From an uncultured Muribaculaceae bacterium (GTDB lineage: Bacteria; Bacteroidota; Bacteroidia; Bacteroidales; Muribaculaceae): DNA of 64,000 bases. Location: assembly GCA_910578075.1 (NCBI GenBank), contig CAJTPK010000006.1, positions 62,001 to 126,000 on the forward strand, given 5' to 3'. The notes under the pieces were generated by a model. It was not told the DNA's origin. It did no database searches and saw only the letters and a list, made by a program, of their open reading frames with translations. The position numbers and the translations under genes were made by a program. Of the stretch, positions 1-8,446 are shown one piece after another (positions within the stretch are counted from its first letter, which is position 1; each line of letters begins with the position of its first letter).

Positions 1-198
1 ACCAGACTTAATAGGTCACAAATTAATGAGTTATTATTAAAAAGGCTTCCTGACATCCTGAACGAGCGGCAAAAGAATAATCATATCGATTATCTTCTTA
101 AATATCTTCGTCGAGAGGGAAAGATTCATGTCGGTCCTAACAAATACTGGGAACTTGGACCAGCACAGCAGAATTCGAGCAGCGAGAAACAAAGTTGA
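1..198 (+). CDS. C-terminal fragment of an AlbA_2-type ATP-binding/DNA-binding protein
   Basis: The frame is open from base 1 to a TGA at 196-198 and encodes 65 residues; the start lies outside the window. The fragment reads like a winged-helix C-terminus (an N-RSQINELL helix, then YLLKYLRREGKIHVGPNKYW, which resembles recognition helix and wing). This tail is typical of Bacteroidales proteins with an N-terminal AlbA_2 (Schlafen-type) domain and a central HATPase domain, thought to act as regulators. The assignment is inferred from the tail and from a full-length relative at 9524-11218. An array of short repeated sites follows directly downstream, as it does after that relative. Confidence 0.5.
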   Translation, partial: TRLNRSQINELLLKRLPDILNERQKNNHIDYLLKYLRREGKIHVGPNKYWELGPAQQNSSSEKQS

Positions 199-219
199 CG
201 GACAGTTCCTCCTTTCCAG

Positions 220-362
220 TTCATTCCGTGAACTATCCGTGAAGTTTACGTAAACTTTTACTCTGGTTTTCTATGAAAATATTATTATTTCCATTGATAA
301 TAAGGATATTATAGTTTACCTAAAGCCAATTTCATTCCGTGAACTATCCGTCAAGTTTCCGT
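220..362. repeat. two arrays of CCGT/ACGT sites spaced exactly 11 bp
   Basis: A 21-bp sequence, TTCATTCCGTGAACTATCCG plus T, occurs perfectly at 220-240 and 331-351. In the first copy the cores lie at 226-229 (CCGT), 237-240 (CCGT) and 248-251 (ACGT). In the second they lie at 337-340, 348-351 and 359-362. Spacing is 11 bp throughout. The third site of the first array sits inside a perfect 16-bp palindrome, AAGTTTACGTAAACTT, at 242-257. Phasing near one helical turn suggests cooperative protein binding, perhaps by the upstream AlbA_2 protein; that role is inferred. Confidence 0.7.
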
Positions 363-448
363 CAAATACAGAATGTGGCCACCATTCATGGCGGAATTTC
401 GAAGGATAAAGATTTAGAAATTACAGCTAATCAAGGTATAATCAACAT

Positions 449-1237
449 ATGAAATCCTTAGGAGATAATTTGATTATAAGGGAATTGCGGAGTATTGGGC
501 GGGAGTATGACGTGAAGATACTGCTGGCGGTGGAGTCGGGTAGCCGGGCTTGGGGATTCGCTTCGTCCGATAGTGACTACGATGTAAGGTTCATTTACGT
601 TCAAAAGCCGAAATGGTATTTCTCCGTTGGCAAGTATCCCGACACAATTGAATATATGTCGGCCGACCGACTTCTTGATTTTTCGGGTTGGGAACTTCGG
701 AAGACTCTCCAACTTCTTTCCAAGACAAATCCCAATCTCTCCGATTGGTTGCTGACTGATAAGATATATCTCTGTGACGATGAGTTCTTGAATATAATCC
801 GGGACGTGCAAGTGAGATTCTACAACCCAATCCATGCGATGTATCATTTCTTCAACATTGCCAAGCGTCATGATGAGGGTTACCTCTGGCGAAATGGCTG
901 CACGCTCAAGAGGTTCCTCTATTTTCTCAGAGGACTGTTGGCATGTGAATATATCGAGAAGCACCAGCAACACCCCCCAGTGGATTTCCGCGAACTTGTG
1001 GATTCAACGGTTGCAGATGAGAATCTGAAAGATAAGATTCATTCGCTTTTGGCACTGAAAACAAAGAGCAAGGAGTCTGACGCAAACATTGTTGATAAAG
1101 CATTGCAGGATTTCGCATACAATCTTTACGACGAGCGAGAAAAGAAACTTACTGATTTCCGTCCCTCACTAAATGACCGTTCTTTGTCTGAACTTGATGC
1201 AATTCTATACCGCTACGCTTCCGGCAATAGCATCTGA
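449..1237 (+). CDS. RlaP/YcgL-like nucleotidyltransferase (DNA polymerase beta superfamily)
   Basis: The 262-residue protein carries the polymerase-beta nucleotidyltransferase signature near residues 30-45: GSRAWGF followed by SSDSDYDVR, whose aspartates would bind the catalytic metal. Length and motif spacing fit the COG3541/RlaP family, nucleotidyltransferases linked in some bacteria to RNA repair. The substrate cannot be read from sequence. ATG at 449 is the first start in frame. The gene stands alone between the repeat array and a bidirectional terminator, in an AT-rich accessory region. No RNA ligase or kinase partner is visible nearby, so a repair role is only a family-level suggestion. 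Confidence 0.75.
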   Translation: MKSLGDNLIIRELRSIGREYDVKILLAVESGSRAWGFASSDSDYDVRFIYVQKPKWYFSVGKYPDTIEYMSADRLLDFSGWELRKTLQLLSKTNPNLSDWLLTDKIYLCDDEFLNIIRDVQVRFYNPIHAMYHFFNIAKRHDEGYLWRNGCTLKRFLYFLRGLLACEYIEKHQQHPPVDFRELVDSTVADENLKDKIHSLLALKTKSKESDANIVDKALQDFAYNLYDEREKKLTDFRPSLNDRSLSELDAILYRYASGNSI

Positions 1238-1363
1238 CAGTCTCTAATCGCCAAACAAACTTGCCTATTTACGAAAAATAAAGTATAAATTGCTGACATA
1301 TTGGTATTGAAAACTTATTCAACGAAGAGGAGTATTGAGTTGGATTGAATGACTTAAATATTA

Positions 1364-1412
1364 AAGAAACAACAGCGCAAACATTGAAATAATGTGTGCG
1401 CTGTTGTTTCTT
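1364..1412. terminator. bidirectional hairpin terminator
   Basis: A perfect 16-bp inverted repeat (AAGAAACAACAGCGCA and its complement at 1397-1412) encloses a loop that can pair further (ACATT/AATGT). It lies between the converging nucleotidyltransferase gene and the broken ATPase gene, with A/T runs on the flanks, so it probably terminates both. The rest of 1238-1572 shows nothing else recognisable. Confidence 0.75.
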
Positions 1413-1572
1413 AGCCTCCAAAGGCATTAAATGTTCTGCTTCACATGGCGTGAAATTATAAAATTAATTCGACAGGAGAGAACTTTTAGGCAAAAGAAAA
1501 GCATCTAAAAATAATTACCTGTCCTATGCGTCTGTCGGACAATATAGTTGTCTCCAAAACCGGTGTGGCGGG

Positions 1573-2437
1573 TTACGGCTTTTTCAGGAATTTGTTTCTG
1601 GCATCGTAGAAGAGGCTGAAGTATCTCCGCATGTTTTCAAGTTCCCACCATTTTGAGATTTCGACCGGATTGGTGTCAAGGTTGTAAATCTTGGCATAAT
1701 CCAACGAAAGCAGAAACGGGGAATGCGTGGAAATTACGAATTGGCAATCACCATATTTGGAAAGATAGTCAATAATGGAGGCAAGCTTGATCTGAAACTC
1801 ACACGACATACTGTTTTCCGGCTCGTCAAGCAGATAGAGTCCCGGTGTTTCAATAAGTTCTGTCAACTTCATCAAGGCGGTTTCCCCATTGCTGAATCCA
1901 CGCTCCATCTTGCCGATTGTTTTCATCAGATACTTGTTGAAGGATGAGCTGTTACTCCTTCTTGCCTTGCGTAACTCAGCACCCTGTTTGTATTTCTCAA
2001 CGTTATATCCCGTCTCAAAGTCAATGTGTCTTGGTAATGGTTCATTCGAGCAATAGTCCTCAAACAGGAATCTGCTTTTTTGAAGTTTCCTGTCGTTCTC
2101 CAATCGCAAATCAAGCATCCAATGAAATATGTCATCGCTGGTGAGTACCGTAGTTATTTTTGAGATGTCATATTTCTGTGGTGATCGGTTTCCTCCAAAG
2201 ATAGTCTCACCTGCGAGACTCCTTGAAGCTGAGTACTGACATTTCTCAACATAATCACTGAAATGCGGGCTGGTGTTGAATAAACGGCTCAAAGTCAAGG
2301 CGGAATAATCCCATTTCGGACATGATGTGATAGGGATAACAGTTCTCATCATAGAATGGCCCCAAATGCTCAATCGGAGAAACGATGTCATCCTACATGC
2401 TTGGGAATATGAATTTTTCAAGATATATCTTACTCAT
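1573..2437 (-). pseudogene. broken AAA family ATPase (P-loop lost)
   Basis: The intact C-terminal part has the Walker B LYLLDEPE and the H-loop region VISTHSPFLL of AAA/ABC-type ATPases common in Bacteroidetes islands. The natural start is ATG at 2437 (SKIYLEKFIFPSM), but codon 15 is TAG (2393-2395). The same frame continues with DDIVSPIEHLGPFYDE and ends in LFRLDFEP. At about 2281 the reading jumps to another frame (LFNTSPHFSDY) with no Walker A in between. The family normally has its GxxGxGK(S/T) segment exactly here. A deletion of some 20-25 codons plus a frameshift is inferred. An ORF starting at 2421 exists only because of the shifted frame. Confidence 0.8.
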
Positions 2438-2529
2438 AATCTTTTTATTTCGTTGAAGATGCGTTGTGGCAAATCAGGAGTATTCAGCGCAACATATTGG
2501 CTGATTAATTTATTTCTTGACATAAATAA

Positions 2530-2700
2530 GTGTTCAATTTAATTTTAAGTAAATGTATTTTCTTTTTATATTTTCTTTACTTGCCTTTTTTAGCTGCTTT
2601 GCCAATCATTATCAATTATATATCCCGTTATGCGCTTTCTTCTGATTGACAAATCGTCTCAAAAAATCAAGCAAATAAAATATAAAATTAAATTGAACAC
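2530..2700. repeat. AT-rich inverted-repeat element, MITE-like
   Basis: An 18-bp perfect terminal inverted repeat, GTGTTCAATTTAATTTTA at 2530-2547 and its complement at 2683-2700, bounds 171 bp of AT-rich sequence without a credible ORF. The flanks also mirror each other (ATAAG left, CTTAT right, offset by a few bases). It could be a small non-autonomous element or the ends of a decayed insertion sequence. No transposase remains. Confidence 0.55.
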
Positions 2701-2912
2701 CTACTTATAAGTTGTTTAAAGTTGCTCCAAAGATAGGAAATATTTTTCAATTGAAGTCATTTTAAACAGTTTCTTAAATTCTTAAATTCATGAAGTTGTT
2801 TTGCAATTCTCGTTACTCTGGTTTCGTTGTCTGATGAAATATGATGACGAGGGTGTTAAACTGCTGATGCATCCATATCACAGTGAATTGCTTACAGATT
2901 GCAAGAAAAATA

Positions 2913-2943
2913 TTGTGAATTTAAAAATTTGTTGTTAACTTTG
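2913..2943 (+). promoter_or_regulatory. Bacteroidetes-type promoter of the candidate RNA
   Basis: TTG at 2913-2915, 20 bp, then TAACTTTG at 2936-2943 matches the -33/-7 consensus of Bacteroidetes. Transcription would begin near 2950, directly at the series of hairpins downstream. Confidence 0.65.
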
Positions 2944-2949
2944 CGATTG

Positions 2950-3291
2950 CAGACCGCATCGCAGAAGCCCGTTCACGGGATAAAGCGGGAGGGCTGCAAC
3001 AAAAGCTATGCCCAAACCATAGCTCAAATAATAAAAAGCGTTTACTCGACGCTCTTTCTTGACGTTCTGAAACCTGGAAAATTTCAATGGATTAGTCAAG
3101 GATGTAGCAAACGGTAGATGTCTTGGTGGATATGTATATTCTGTCCTTATCCGGCGCGTGAGCGTTGGGTATGGGCATATAGCATATTCTGCGTGAGGCT
3201 TCTGCGTTGTTTGCTCGTTCCTACTAATCCGGGCAATTCCAGGGCCTCAGAACGTGGGACAGGCAACAAGTACGGCTCTCACGCTTTTTTT
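2950..3291 (+). ncRNA. candidate structured non-coding RNA, about 340 nt
   Basis: A strong promoter-like element ends at 2943, and a stem GCGTGAG (3156-3162) with CTCACGC (3278-3284) followed by seven T residues (3285-3291) closes the region like an intrinsic terminator. Between them are several local hairpins, for example AGCTATG/CATAGCT, AGCG/CGCT and GCAG-CCC/GGGCTGC near 2961-2998. Two open frames in the stretch (2899-3117 and 3118-3306) have unnatural composition and no start signals. The sequence lacks the hallmarks of tmRNA, RNase P or the SRP RNA that I know. A 6S-like or leader RNA is possible. Family unidentified. Confidence 0.45.
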
Positions 3292-3348
3292 GTATCACTA
3301 ACCTAACGCCAACGAGGTGAGCCCAGCGGCAAGTTATTAAATGCCGTA

Positions 3349-4293
3349 ATGAGATTTTTATCATTATTTTTTATACTCGGCACCTTTTTATCTCTTTTTG
3401 CTGATGAGATTAAGAAACCTACTGTGATGATTCTGCCGAGTGACAATTGGTGTACTCAACGTTACTTCACACAAAAGTTCGACAATCAGGGAACTACTGT
3501 CAGTGTGCCCGATTATCAGCGTGCATTTGTCGAGGACATCGAACTGCCTCAGGTGATATCAAAAGTCGGAGGAGTTCTCACCTCTATGGGTTACAGTCTG
3601 AAAGATGCTGAGCAGGAAATCAAATCGCTTGGGGTGAAACAGGCAGAGGATAACGTCTTGTCGAGTAAAACTTCCGGAGCATCAATTGCCGAGACTCCGC
3701 TTGACATACTTAAACGGCACATGAAATCCGATATCGTTATCCAGCTTTGGTGGAATATCACCAAAGATTCGTCGGGAAAGATTGTATCATTTACCCTCGA
3801 AGCATTCGATTCGTATACCAATAAGCGTATAGCCACAGCTACTGGCAATTCAAAATCATCAACTGCTGCAATTCCCGTGGTATTGGAGATTGCAGTCAAG
3901 GACAATATAAAGGAATTTGATAAGCAGCTCGACAAATGGTATGCAGACCAAAAGAAAAATGGTCGCGAGATTGCGCTGACTGTGCGCTGTTGGGATAACT
4001 GGGAAAATGATCTTGAAACAGAATATAATGGTGAGGAACTTACCGATTGCATACAGCAGTGGATGCGTGACAATACAGTCAAGGCAGCTTTCAATCTGAG
4101 CGATGGCACTGAATCGTTTGCTGAATTCGAGCAGGTACGGATTCCTTTGAAAGATGATAAAGGTCGAGCTATGGATGCACGAGCATTCGCCACTTCGCTA
4201 CGCAAACATCTTGCCAAGCCACCTTATAATATTACTTCAAAAGTGGTTGTCCGAGGTCTTGGTGAAGCAATCCTGATTCTCGGAGAAAAATAG
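3349..4293 (+). CDS. exported DUF6175-like protein
   Basis: The 314-residue product begins with a signal peptide (MRFLSLFFILGTFLSLFA) and continues KKPTVMILPSDNWC, FDNQGTTVSVPDYQRAF and VISKVGGVL. I recognise this pattern from Bacteroidetes proteins of the DUF6175 family, found near CsgG/LPP20-like genes. The mature domain appears single and alternates alpha and beta; no catalytic motif is visible. It is first in a same-strand run of exported proteins, eight bases ahead of the next start, so it is probably co-transcribed. Function is unknown; a periplasmic or envelope-associated role is inferred from the signal peptide and neighbours. Confidence 0.7.
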   Translation: MRFLSLFFILGTFLSLFADEIKKPTVMILPSDNWCTQRYFTQKFDNQGTTVSVPDYQRAFVEDIELPQVISKVGGVLTSMGYSLKDAEQEIKSLGVKQAEDNVLSSKTSGASIAETPLDILKRHMKSDIVIQLWWNITKDSSGKIVSFTLEAFDSYTNKRIATATGNSKSSTAAIPVVLEIAVKDNIKEFDKQLDKWYADQKKNGREIALTVRCWDNWENDLETEYNGEELTDCIQQWMRDNTVKAAFNLSDGTESFAEFEQVRIPLKDDKGRAMDARAFATSLRKHLAKPPYNITSKVVVRGLGEAILILGEK

Positions 4294-4301
4294 ATGTAGT
4301 T

Positions 4302-5333
4302 ATGAAACGATTAAATATTCTGATAATCACACTATTGATGGTGGTAAGTGCTTTCGCTCAGCAGAATAGTGATGGGAAAGTCTCTTTTTTCTCGGTCGTA
4401 AATAACCAATCAAACTCGATGCCCCAAGCTGCTGTTTCTGCTCTTGAGAGCAAAATGCAGCAAATGGTAACTGTCGATGGCTATGGAAGTGCCGCGCGTT
4501 GCGACCGGTTCGTGATTGTAGCGAAACCGTCAGTTGTCACGAAAGATGTGACTCCTACTACTCCGACACGTATTAGCCAGACTGTTGAAATTACATTTGT
4601 AATTGGAGATGTGGTTGAAAATAAAACCTATGCTTCATGCGCATTGACTTTTTCAGGAATCGGCGTTAACGAGACGAAGGCCTGGATTTCGGTGCTTGGA
4701 AAGCTCAAGCCTACAAATGAGGAAATTAAAAAGATGTTGTCGGATGCCGCCGGGAAAATAGAGACATATTATTCAGCAAACTGCCGTACCATAATTTCCA
4801 AGGCTGATACAGATGCGGCGCAGGGCAACTACGACAAAGCAATAGCTTCGTTAATCGAAATTCCTGATATATGTTCTGAGTGTTTTTCCTATGCCCAAAA
4901 TAAGGCCGTGGAAATCTATCAACGTAAGATTGATACTGAAGCAATAAGTCTATTGTCAAAGGCAAAAGCAGAATGGGTGGCAGCTCCAAATTCAGTTGGA
5001 GCTAATAAAGCGATGCAATTCCTTAAGCAGATAAAACCGCAGACATCAAGCTATGCTGAGAAAGAAAAATTGGAGCAAAATATAATCGAGAAATTATCGG
5101 AAGATGAGCGACGCAGGTGGGAGCAAGAAATCAGACGCTATAACGATGAACTGAAACTCCGCCAAAAAGAGCAACAAAACTCCCATCAACGCCAGATGGC
5201 AAGAATATCTGCGGATCGCGAAGAAAGAAGGAATTCCCATAGTCGAGAGATGGCGCAGATTGCCGCTTGTCGCTCCATAGCGGAAAAGTGGGCGGAAAAT
5301 CAACCCCGTACTAACGTATATCTAAATTGGTAA
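4302..5333 (+). CDS. exported hypothetical protein with coiled-coil C-terminus
   Basis: A 343-residue protein with a clear signal peptide (MKRLNILIITLLMVVSAFAQQ). Residues 25-110 resemble a CsgG/LPP20-like alpha-beta fold (VVNNQSNSMPQAAVSALESK, then KPSVVTKD and TVEITFVIGD). Residues 160-240 look like a TPR-like helical pair, including AQGNYDKAIASLIEIPDIC. The last 90 residues are highly charged coiled coil rich in E, R, K and Q. No enzymatic motif is seen. It starts eight bases after the DUF6175-like gene and ends eleven bases before the next start, so translation is probably coupled. Confidence 0.65.
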   Translation: MKRLNILIITLLMVVSAFAQQNSDGKVSFFSVVNNQSNSMPQAAVSALESKMQQMVTVDGYGSAARCDRFVIVAKPSVVTKDVTPTTPTRISQTVEITFVIGDVVENKTYASCALTFSGIGVNETKAWISVLGKLKPTNEEIKKMLSDAAGKIETYYSANCRTIISKADTDAAQGNYDKAIASLIEIPDICSECFSYAQNKAVEIYQRKIDTEAISLLSKAKAEWVAAPNSVGANKAMQFLKQIKPQTSSYAEKEKLEQNIIEKLSEDERRRWEQEIRRYNDELKLRQKEQQNSHQRQMARISADREERRNSHSREMAQIAACRSIAEKWAENQPRTNVYLNW

Positions 5334-5344
5334 ATAATAATATT

Positions 5345-6601
5345 ATGAAACAGATTTTCAAATTAATTGTAGCCATTATGATTATGGCAATTGCAATAGA
5401 TGCGCATGCCGCGAAAAATGAAGATGTCACTCTTATTGTGACATCCGATGGAACAACTAAAGATGAGGCAATAAAGAATGCTCTGCGCAGCGCTATTGAG
5501 CAAACATATGGAGTGTTTGTCTCAGCAAACACTGACATACTCAATGACGAAGTGGTTAGTGATGAAATCGCAACAGTAGCATCAGGCAATATCAAGTCTT
5601 ACAAAGAACTTTCAGTATCCCAGTCGGAGGCAGGAACGACTGTTACATTGGAAGCAGTTGTCAGTGTTGGTAAACTCATCTCCTATGCAAAAAGCAAGGG
5701 TGCTGAAGTGGAATTTGACGGAGCATCTATGTTGGCTGACATCCAATTACAAGAGTTGTATAAAGAAAACGAGGAAAAAGCTGTTAGAAATATTATAAAC
5801 AAAACTTTGTCATTGTTAAATGATGGTTTTGATTATGAAATCTTCGTTGGCGAAAGAAAAGGATGTGATATTGGTCGTAATGGGAATCCATCAGGTCAAG
5901 GCGTTCCTAATACAATAGATTATAATGATAACCAAGTAATAGTTCCATATACAGTTTTTGGCCGCTTAAATTCATCTGGAGAACAAGCTATTCAAGAACT
6001 TTTTAAAACTTTAGCCGTTCTTAGCGGAACGGGTCCTACATTGAATGAAATTGAATCCTACTTAAACGGAGTAGAGAAGATTTCTAATAAAAGATATGAC
6101 TACATAAGCCAACAAGATAAAGAAATTAGAAAACTACAGAAAAAATATCCCAAGGTTACTAATGTATTCCCTGATGATTATTTTATAAACACAGGGCAAG
6201 TAAATCCGAAATATATGAAGCAAAACCTAAATTTTGTTATTGCAATGCCCGGAGCACCTAAAGAATCAGACGGTTCGCCTTCTATTCACCTTAACTATTG
6301 GATGAAGTCTCCAAATTCGGTGAATATGCTTAATGATTTTTTTAATAACCAGTTTAATGAAATATTATGTTCGTATGTTATAGTAGGAGATAATGGGATA
6401 ATACGCAGTCACAGTGGCAAGGGCGTATGCGTGCTTTACACCGCCGCGAGGGGAGCTTGGTATGAAGAAGTTCCTCAATTTAAAAGCGGTATTTTATTGT
6501 ACTGGAATGAAGACAAAATAACAAGTACTAAAGATGAAATTAAGAGTATAAAAAAAATTAGAGTCGAACATAATCCCATTATTATTTCTTTACCTTATTA
6601 A
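5345..6601 (+). CDS. exported LPP20/FlgT-N-like protein
   Basis: ATG at 5345 gives 418 residues and a proper signal peptide (MKQIFKLIVAIMIMAIAIDAHA); the frame extends to a TTG at 5327, which overlaps the previous gene. Residues 28-105 contain DGTTKDEAIKNALRSAIEQTYGVFVS and a long SGNI-type segment, the pattern of LPP20-like domains in outer-membrane-associated lipoproteins and FlgT. The C-terminal 270 residues are unfamiliar and much more AT-rich in codon use. It forms a putative envelope operon with its two upstream neighbours. The partner and exact function are unknown. Confidence 0.65.
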   Translation: MKQIFKLIVAIMIMAIAIDAHAAKNEDVTLIVTSDGTTKDEAIKNALRSAIEQTYGVFVSANTDILNDEVVSDEIATVASGNIKSYKELSVSQSEAGTTVTLEAVVSVGKLISYAKSKGAEVEFDGASMLADIQLQELYKENEEKAVRNIINKTLSLLNDGFDYEIFVGERKGCDIGRNGNPSGQGVPNTIDYNDNQVIVPYTVFGRLNSSGEQAIQELFKTLAVLSGTGPTLNEIESYLNGVEKISNKRYDYISQQDKEIRKLQKKYPKVTNVFPDDYFINTGQVNPKYMKQNLNFVIAMPGAPKESDGSPSIHLNYWMKSPNSVNMLNDFFNNQFNEILCSYVIVGDNGIIRSHSGKGVCVLYTAARGAWYEEVPQFKSGILLYWNEDKITSTKDEIKSIKKIRVEHNPIIISLPY

Positions 6602-6677
6602 TTTCAAGATACAACTGAAGCGTTAGTGATGAACTATGATATCTTGTGGCTAATAGAAACAAGTATTAGTTGATGTC

Positions 6678-7322
6678 GTGATTAATTTTTTGAAGAAAAA
6701 ATCAAGTTGGGGCTTTGAATATTGCGAGGATTCAATGACTTCTTTTGTCTTTGAATACCTTGCAATAATTGCCCGTGCAAACCTGTGGAGTATTATCAAA
6801 GAAGCGTGCAATATTCTCGATGATTCCAATCCAGGAGATTTAATGGATGTTGATTTCTGGCCGCATTGGCATGAAGGGAAGTTCAATGTCCGTTATGTAG
6901 AGCCGGACGTATTCATGAAATTCGAGCATTTGAACGTCATAATCGAAGTTAAAAGAAATGATAGAACCTTACAATATCCCGGACAGTGGATTAATGAAAT
7001 AGAATCATTCCGTAAAACCTACGTAAACAATCCGGAACCATTGATTGTAGTGGCCGTAAACGGAAACTTATCATATAATATGGAGAAATTTGATGGCATT
7101 TGTGTATACAAAACTTCCTGGCCTAGAATTTGCGATGCGACGCTTAAAAGAATAGGGACAATACGCAATTATCAGCGTGAATGGATGAGAGCTATGTTCG
7201 AGATAATAGGAGTAAAGCCGTTCTATGCTATTTCGACTTGGTTGGATAATCCTGAACCTTTAATGATTGACAATGATGCTATAAATTCGATAGAAAAGAT
7301 ATTCATGGTAAAGAAAAATTAA
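6678..7322 (+). CDS. PD-(D/E)XK nuclease-like hypothetical protein
   Basis: The 214-residue protein starts with GTG at 6678. The core EPDVFMKFEHLNVIIEVKRN (around residues 75-94) has the layout of a PD-(D/E)XK nuclease active site: an acidic-proline-aspartate strand, then (I/V)-I-E-V-K. The residues ahead of it, including FVFEYLAIIARAN, could supply the helix carrying the first acidic residue. There is no signal peptide, unlike the exported proteins around it. With the next gene it seems inserted into the envelope-protein run. It could be a restriction or defence nuclease of unknown type; the assignment rests on motif reading only. Confidence 0.5.
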   Translation: MINFLKKKSSWGFEYCEDSMTSFVFEYLAIIARANLWSIIKEACNILDDSNPGDLMDVDFWPHWHEGKFNVRYVEPDVFMKFEHLNVIIEVKRNDRTLQYPGQWINEIESFRKTYVNNPEPLIVVAVNGNLSYNMEKFDGICVYKTSWPRICDATLKRIGTIRNYQREWMRAMFEIIGVKPFYAISTWLDNPEPLMIDNDAINSIEKIFMVKKN

Positions 7323-7324
7323 GT

Positions 7325-7949
7325 ATGAAGTACGAAGAGTTGATAGTGGAGCTCGATAAAGCTCGCAAGCTTTGCAATGGATTTCAATCCAAGGTGCTAG
7401 CTATAATCCAATATATTAAAGGCAAAGTGAATGAACCCCTCAATGTGACTGGGTGGAATCGCCTTGGGTATTATGATAAAACTCCATTGTGTGATTTGCA
7501 ATTTGATGAAGCGAATTACCATCAGTATAGGATTTTCGAATGCGACACCCTTTCAAAAAAAGATAATACTACAATAGGTAAGATTGCCCTCGATATTTTG
7601 CAAATCATGGATATTGAGGATAAAACTGAAGGATGTGTGTAAACCGGTTTTGGTTTTCATGTTTTCATACCAAAAGTCTGATGTCTCAGGTTGGCCATCT
7701 TGGCCAGATCCAAGAGATAATGACTGGATTAAGAAAACCATTGAGAATAATGACCACATGTATGTCTCCTCCGTTCCTGATAATTCAAGGGATGCGATCT
7801 TTATTTCAAAGATGGTACCTATTAGCAATTTTATTTCTGAGAAATTGATTGAAGATGAGTTGCAAAAGCTCAACGAGCTTTATAATAAAGAAGTTACTGA
7901 GAAGTGCGGTTGTACTATGAAAAATGTATTTGATGTTGAATATGAATAA
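7325..7949 (+). pseudogene. frameshifted hypothetical protein paired with the nuclease-like gene
   Basis: Two frames meet here. The first starts at ATG 7325, two bases after the previous stop, and ends at TAA 7640-7642 (105 residues, ending DIEDKTEGCV). The second continues in the +1 frame from about 7625 with KPVLVFMFSYQKSDVSGWPSWPDPRDNDW to 7949. The second has no convincing ribosome-binding site. Joining them near the TGTGTGT run at 7634-7640 gives one protein of about 207 residues, as if one GT unit had been lost or one base gained. It could also be two genes, the second from ATG 7660, or a programmed shift. Family not recognised. Confidence 0.5.
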
Positions 7950-8436
7950 TAAAATTTGTTATTACATTTTTATGATGTTATTGCTGTCGGTTAGCTATGC
8001 TTTCGGACAGAACTACAATCAAGATAAGACGGCTTTGACGAATTTCCTTGTGAGGATGTACGAGAATACTCCGTTTGATGGAGTGAAGGCTGTGGAGGAT
8101 TATGATAATGCATATCTTATGTCAGTAGTGAAACTTGATAAGACAAAATATAAGTCTGAATCTGCACTGAACCGTGTGGCGCAGGTCAAAGCTATGTCGC
8201 AGGCATCTCGTTTTTTCAACGGATCTAATATAACTGATGATATGATTATCCGCACAACGGAAAAATCCGATGGAACATTTGATACGGAAATTATAGAGAA
8301 TATCCGCGAGCATTCTTCAGGCTATGTCAAGCAGCTTGAACATCTGACAAACTTCTCTACTTCGGACGGCAAGCATGTATTCATATATATAACTCCACTG
8401 GTATCCACCAATAATGACGGTAATAAAACAAAATAA
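7942..8436 (+). CDS. small exported hypothetical protein
   Basis: ATG at 7942 gives 164 residues with a signal peptide (NNKICYYIFMMLLLSVSYAFG). An upstream ATG at 7924 would place a charged extension before it and is less likely. The mature part includes RVAQVKAMSQASRFFNGSNI and then TTEKSDGTFDTEIIENIREH, a helix-plus-strand pattern reminiscent of small LPP20-like proteins in Bacteroidetes. The start overlaps the end of the preceding frame by eight bases, which suggests translational coupling. Function unknown. Confidence 0.55.
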   Translation: MNNKICYYIFMMLLLSVSYAFGQNYNQDKTALTNFLVRMYENTPFDGVKAVEDYDNAYLMSVVKLDKTKYKSESALNRVAQVKAMSQASRFFNGSNITDDMIIRTTEKSDGTFDTEIIENIREHSSGYVKQLEHLTNFSTSDGKHVFIYITPLVSTNNDGNKTK

Positions 8437-8446
8437 CAACATTCCA

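Noticed and set aside
220..362. CRISPR-like direct repeats
   Set aside because: Only two 21-bp copies with an internal 11-bp period and no spacers or cas genes.
2899..3306. Two short ORFs (72 and 62 residues)
   Set aside because: They lie in a stretch rich in hairpins between a promoter and terminator; composition is unlike proteins, so the region was listed as a candidate RNA.
3292..3348. Possible integron attC-like site (CCTAACGCC ... GGCAAGTTATTA)
   Set aside because: The arms do not form a proper inverted core-site pair and no integrase or cassette array is present.
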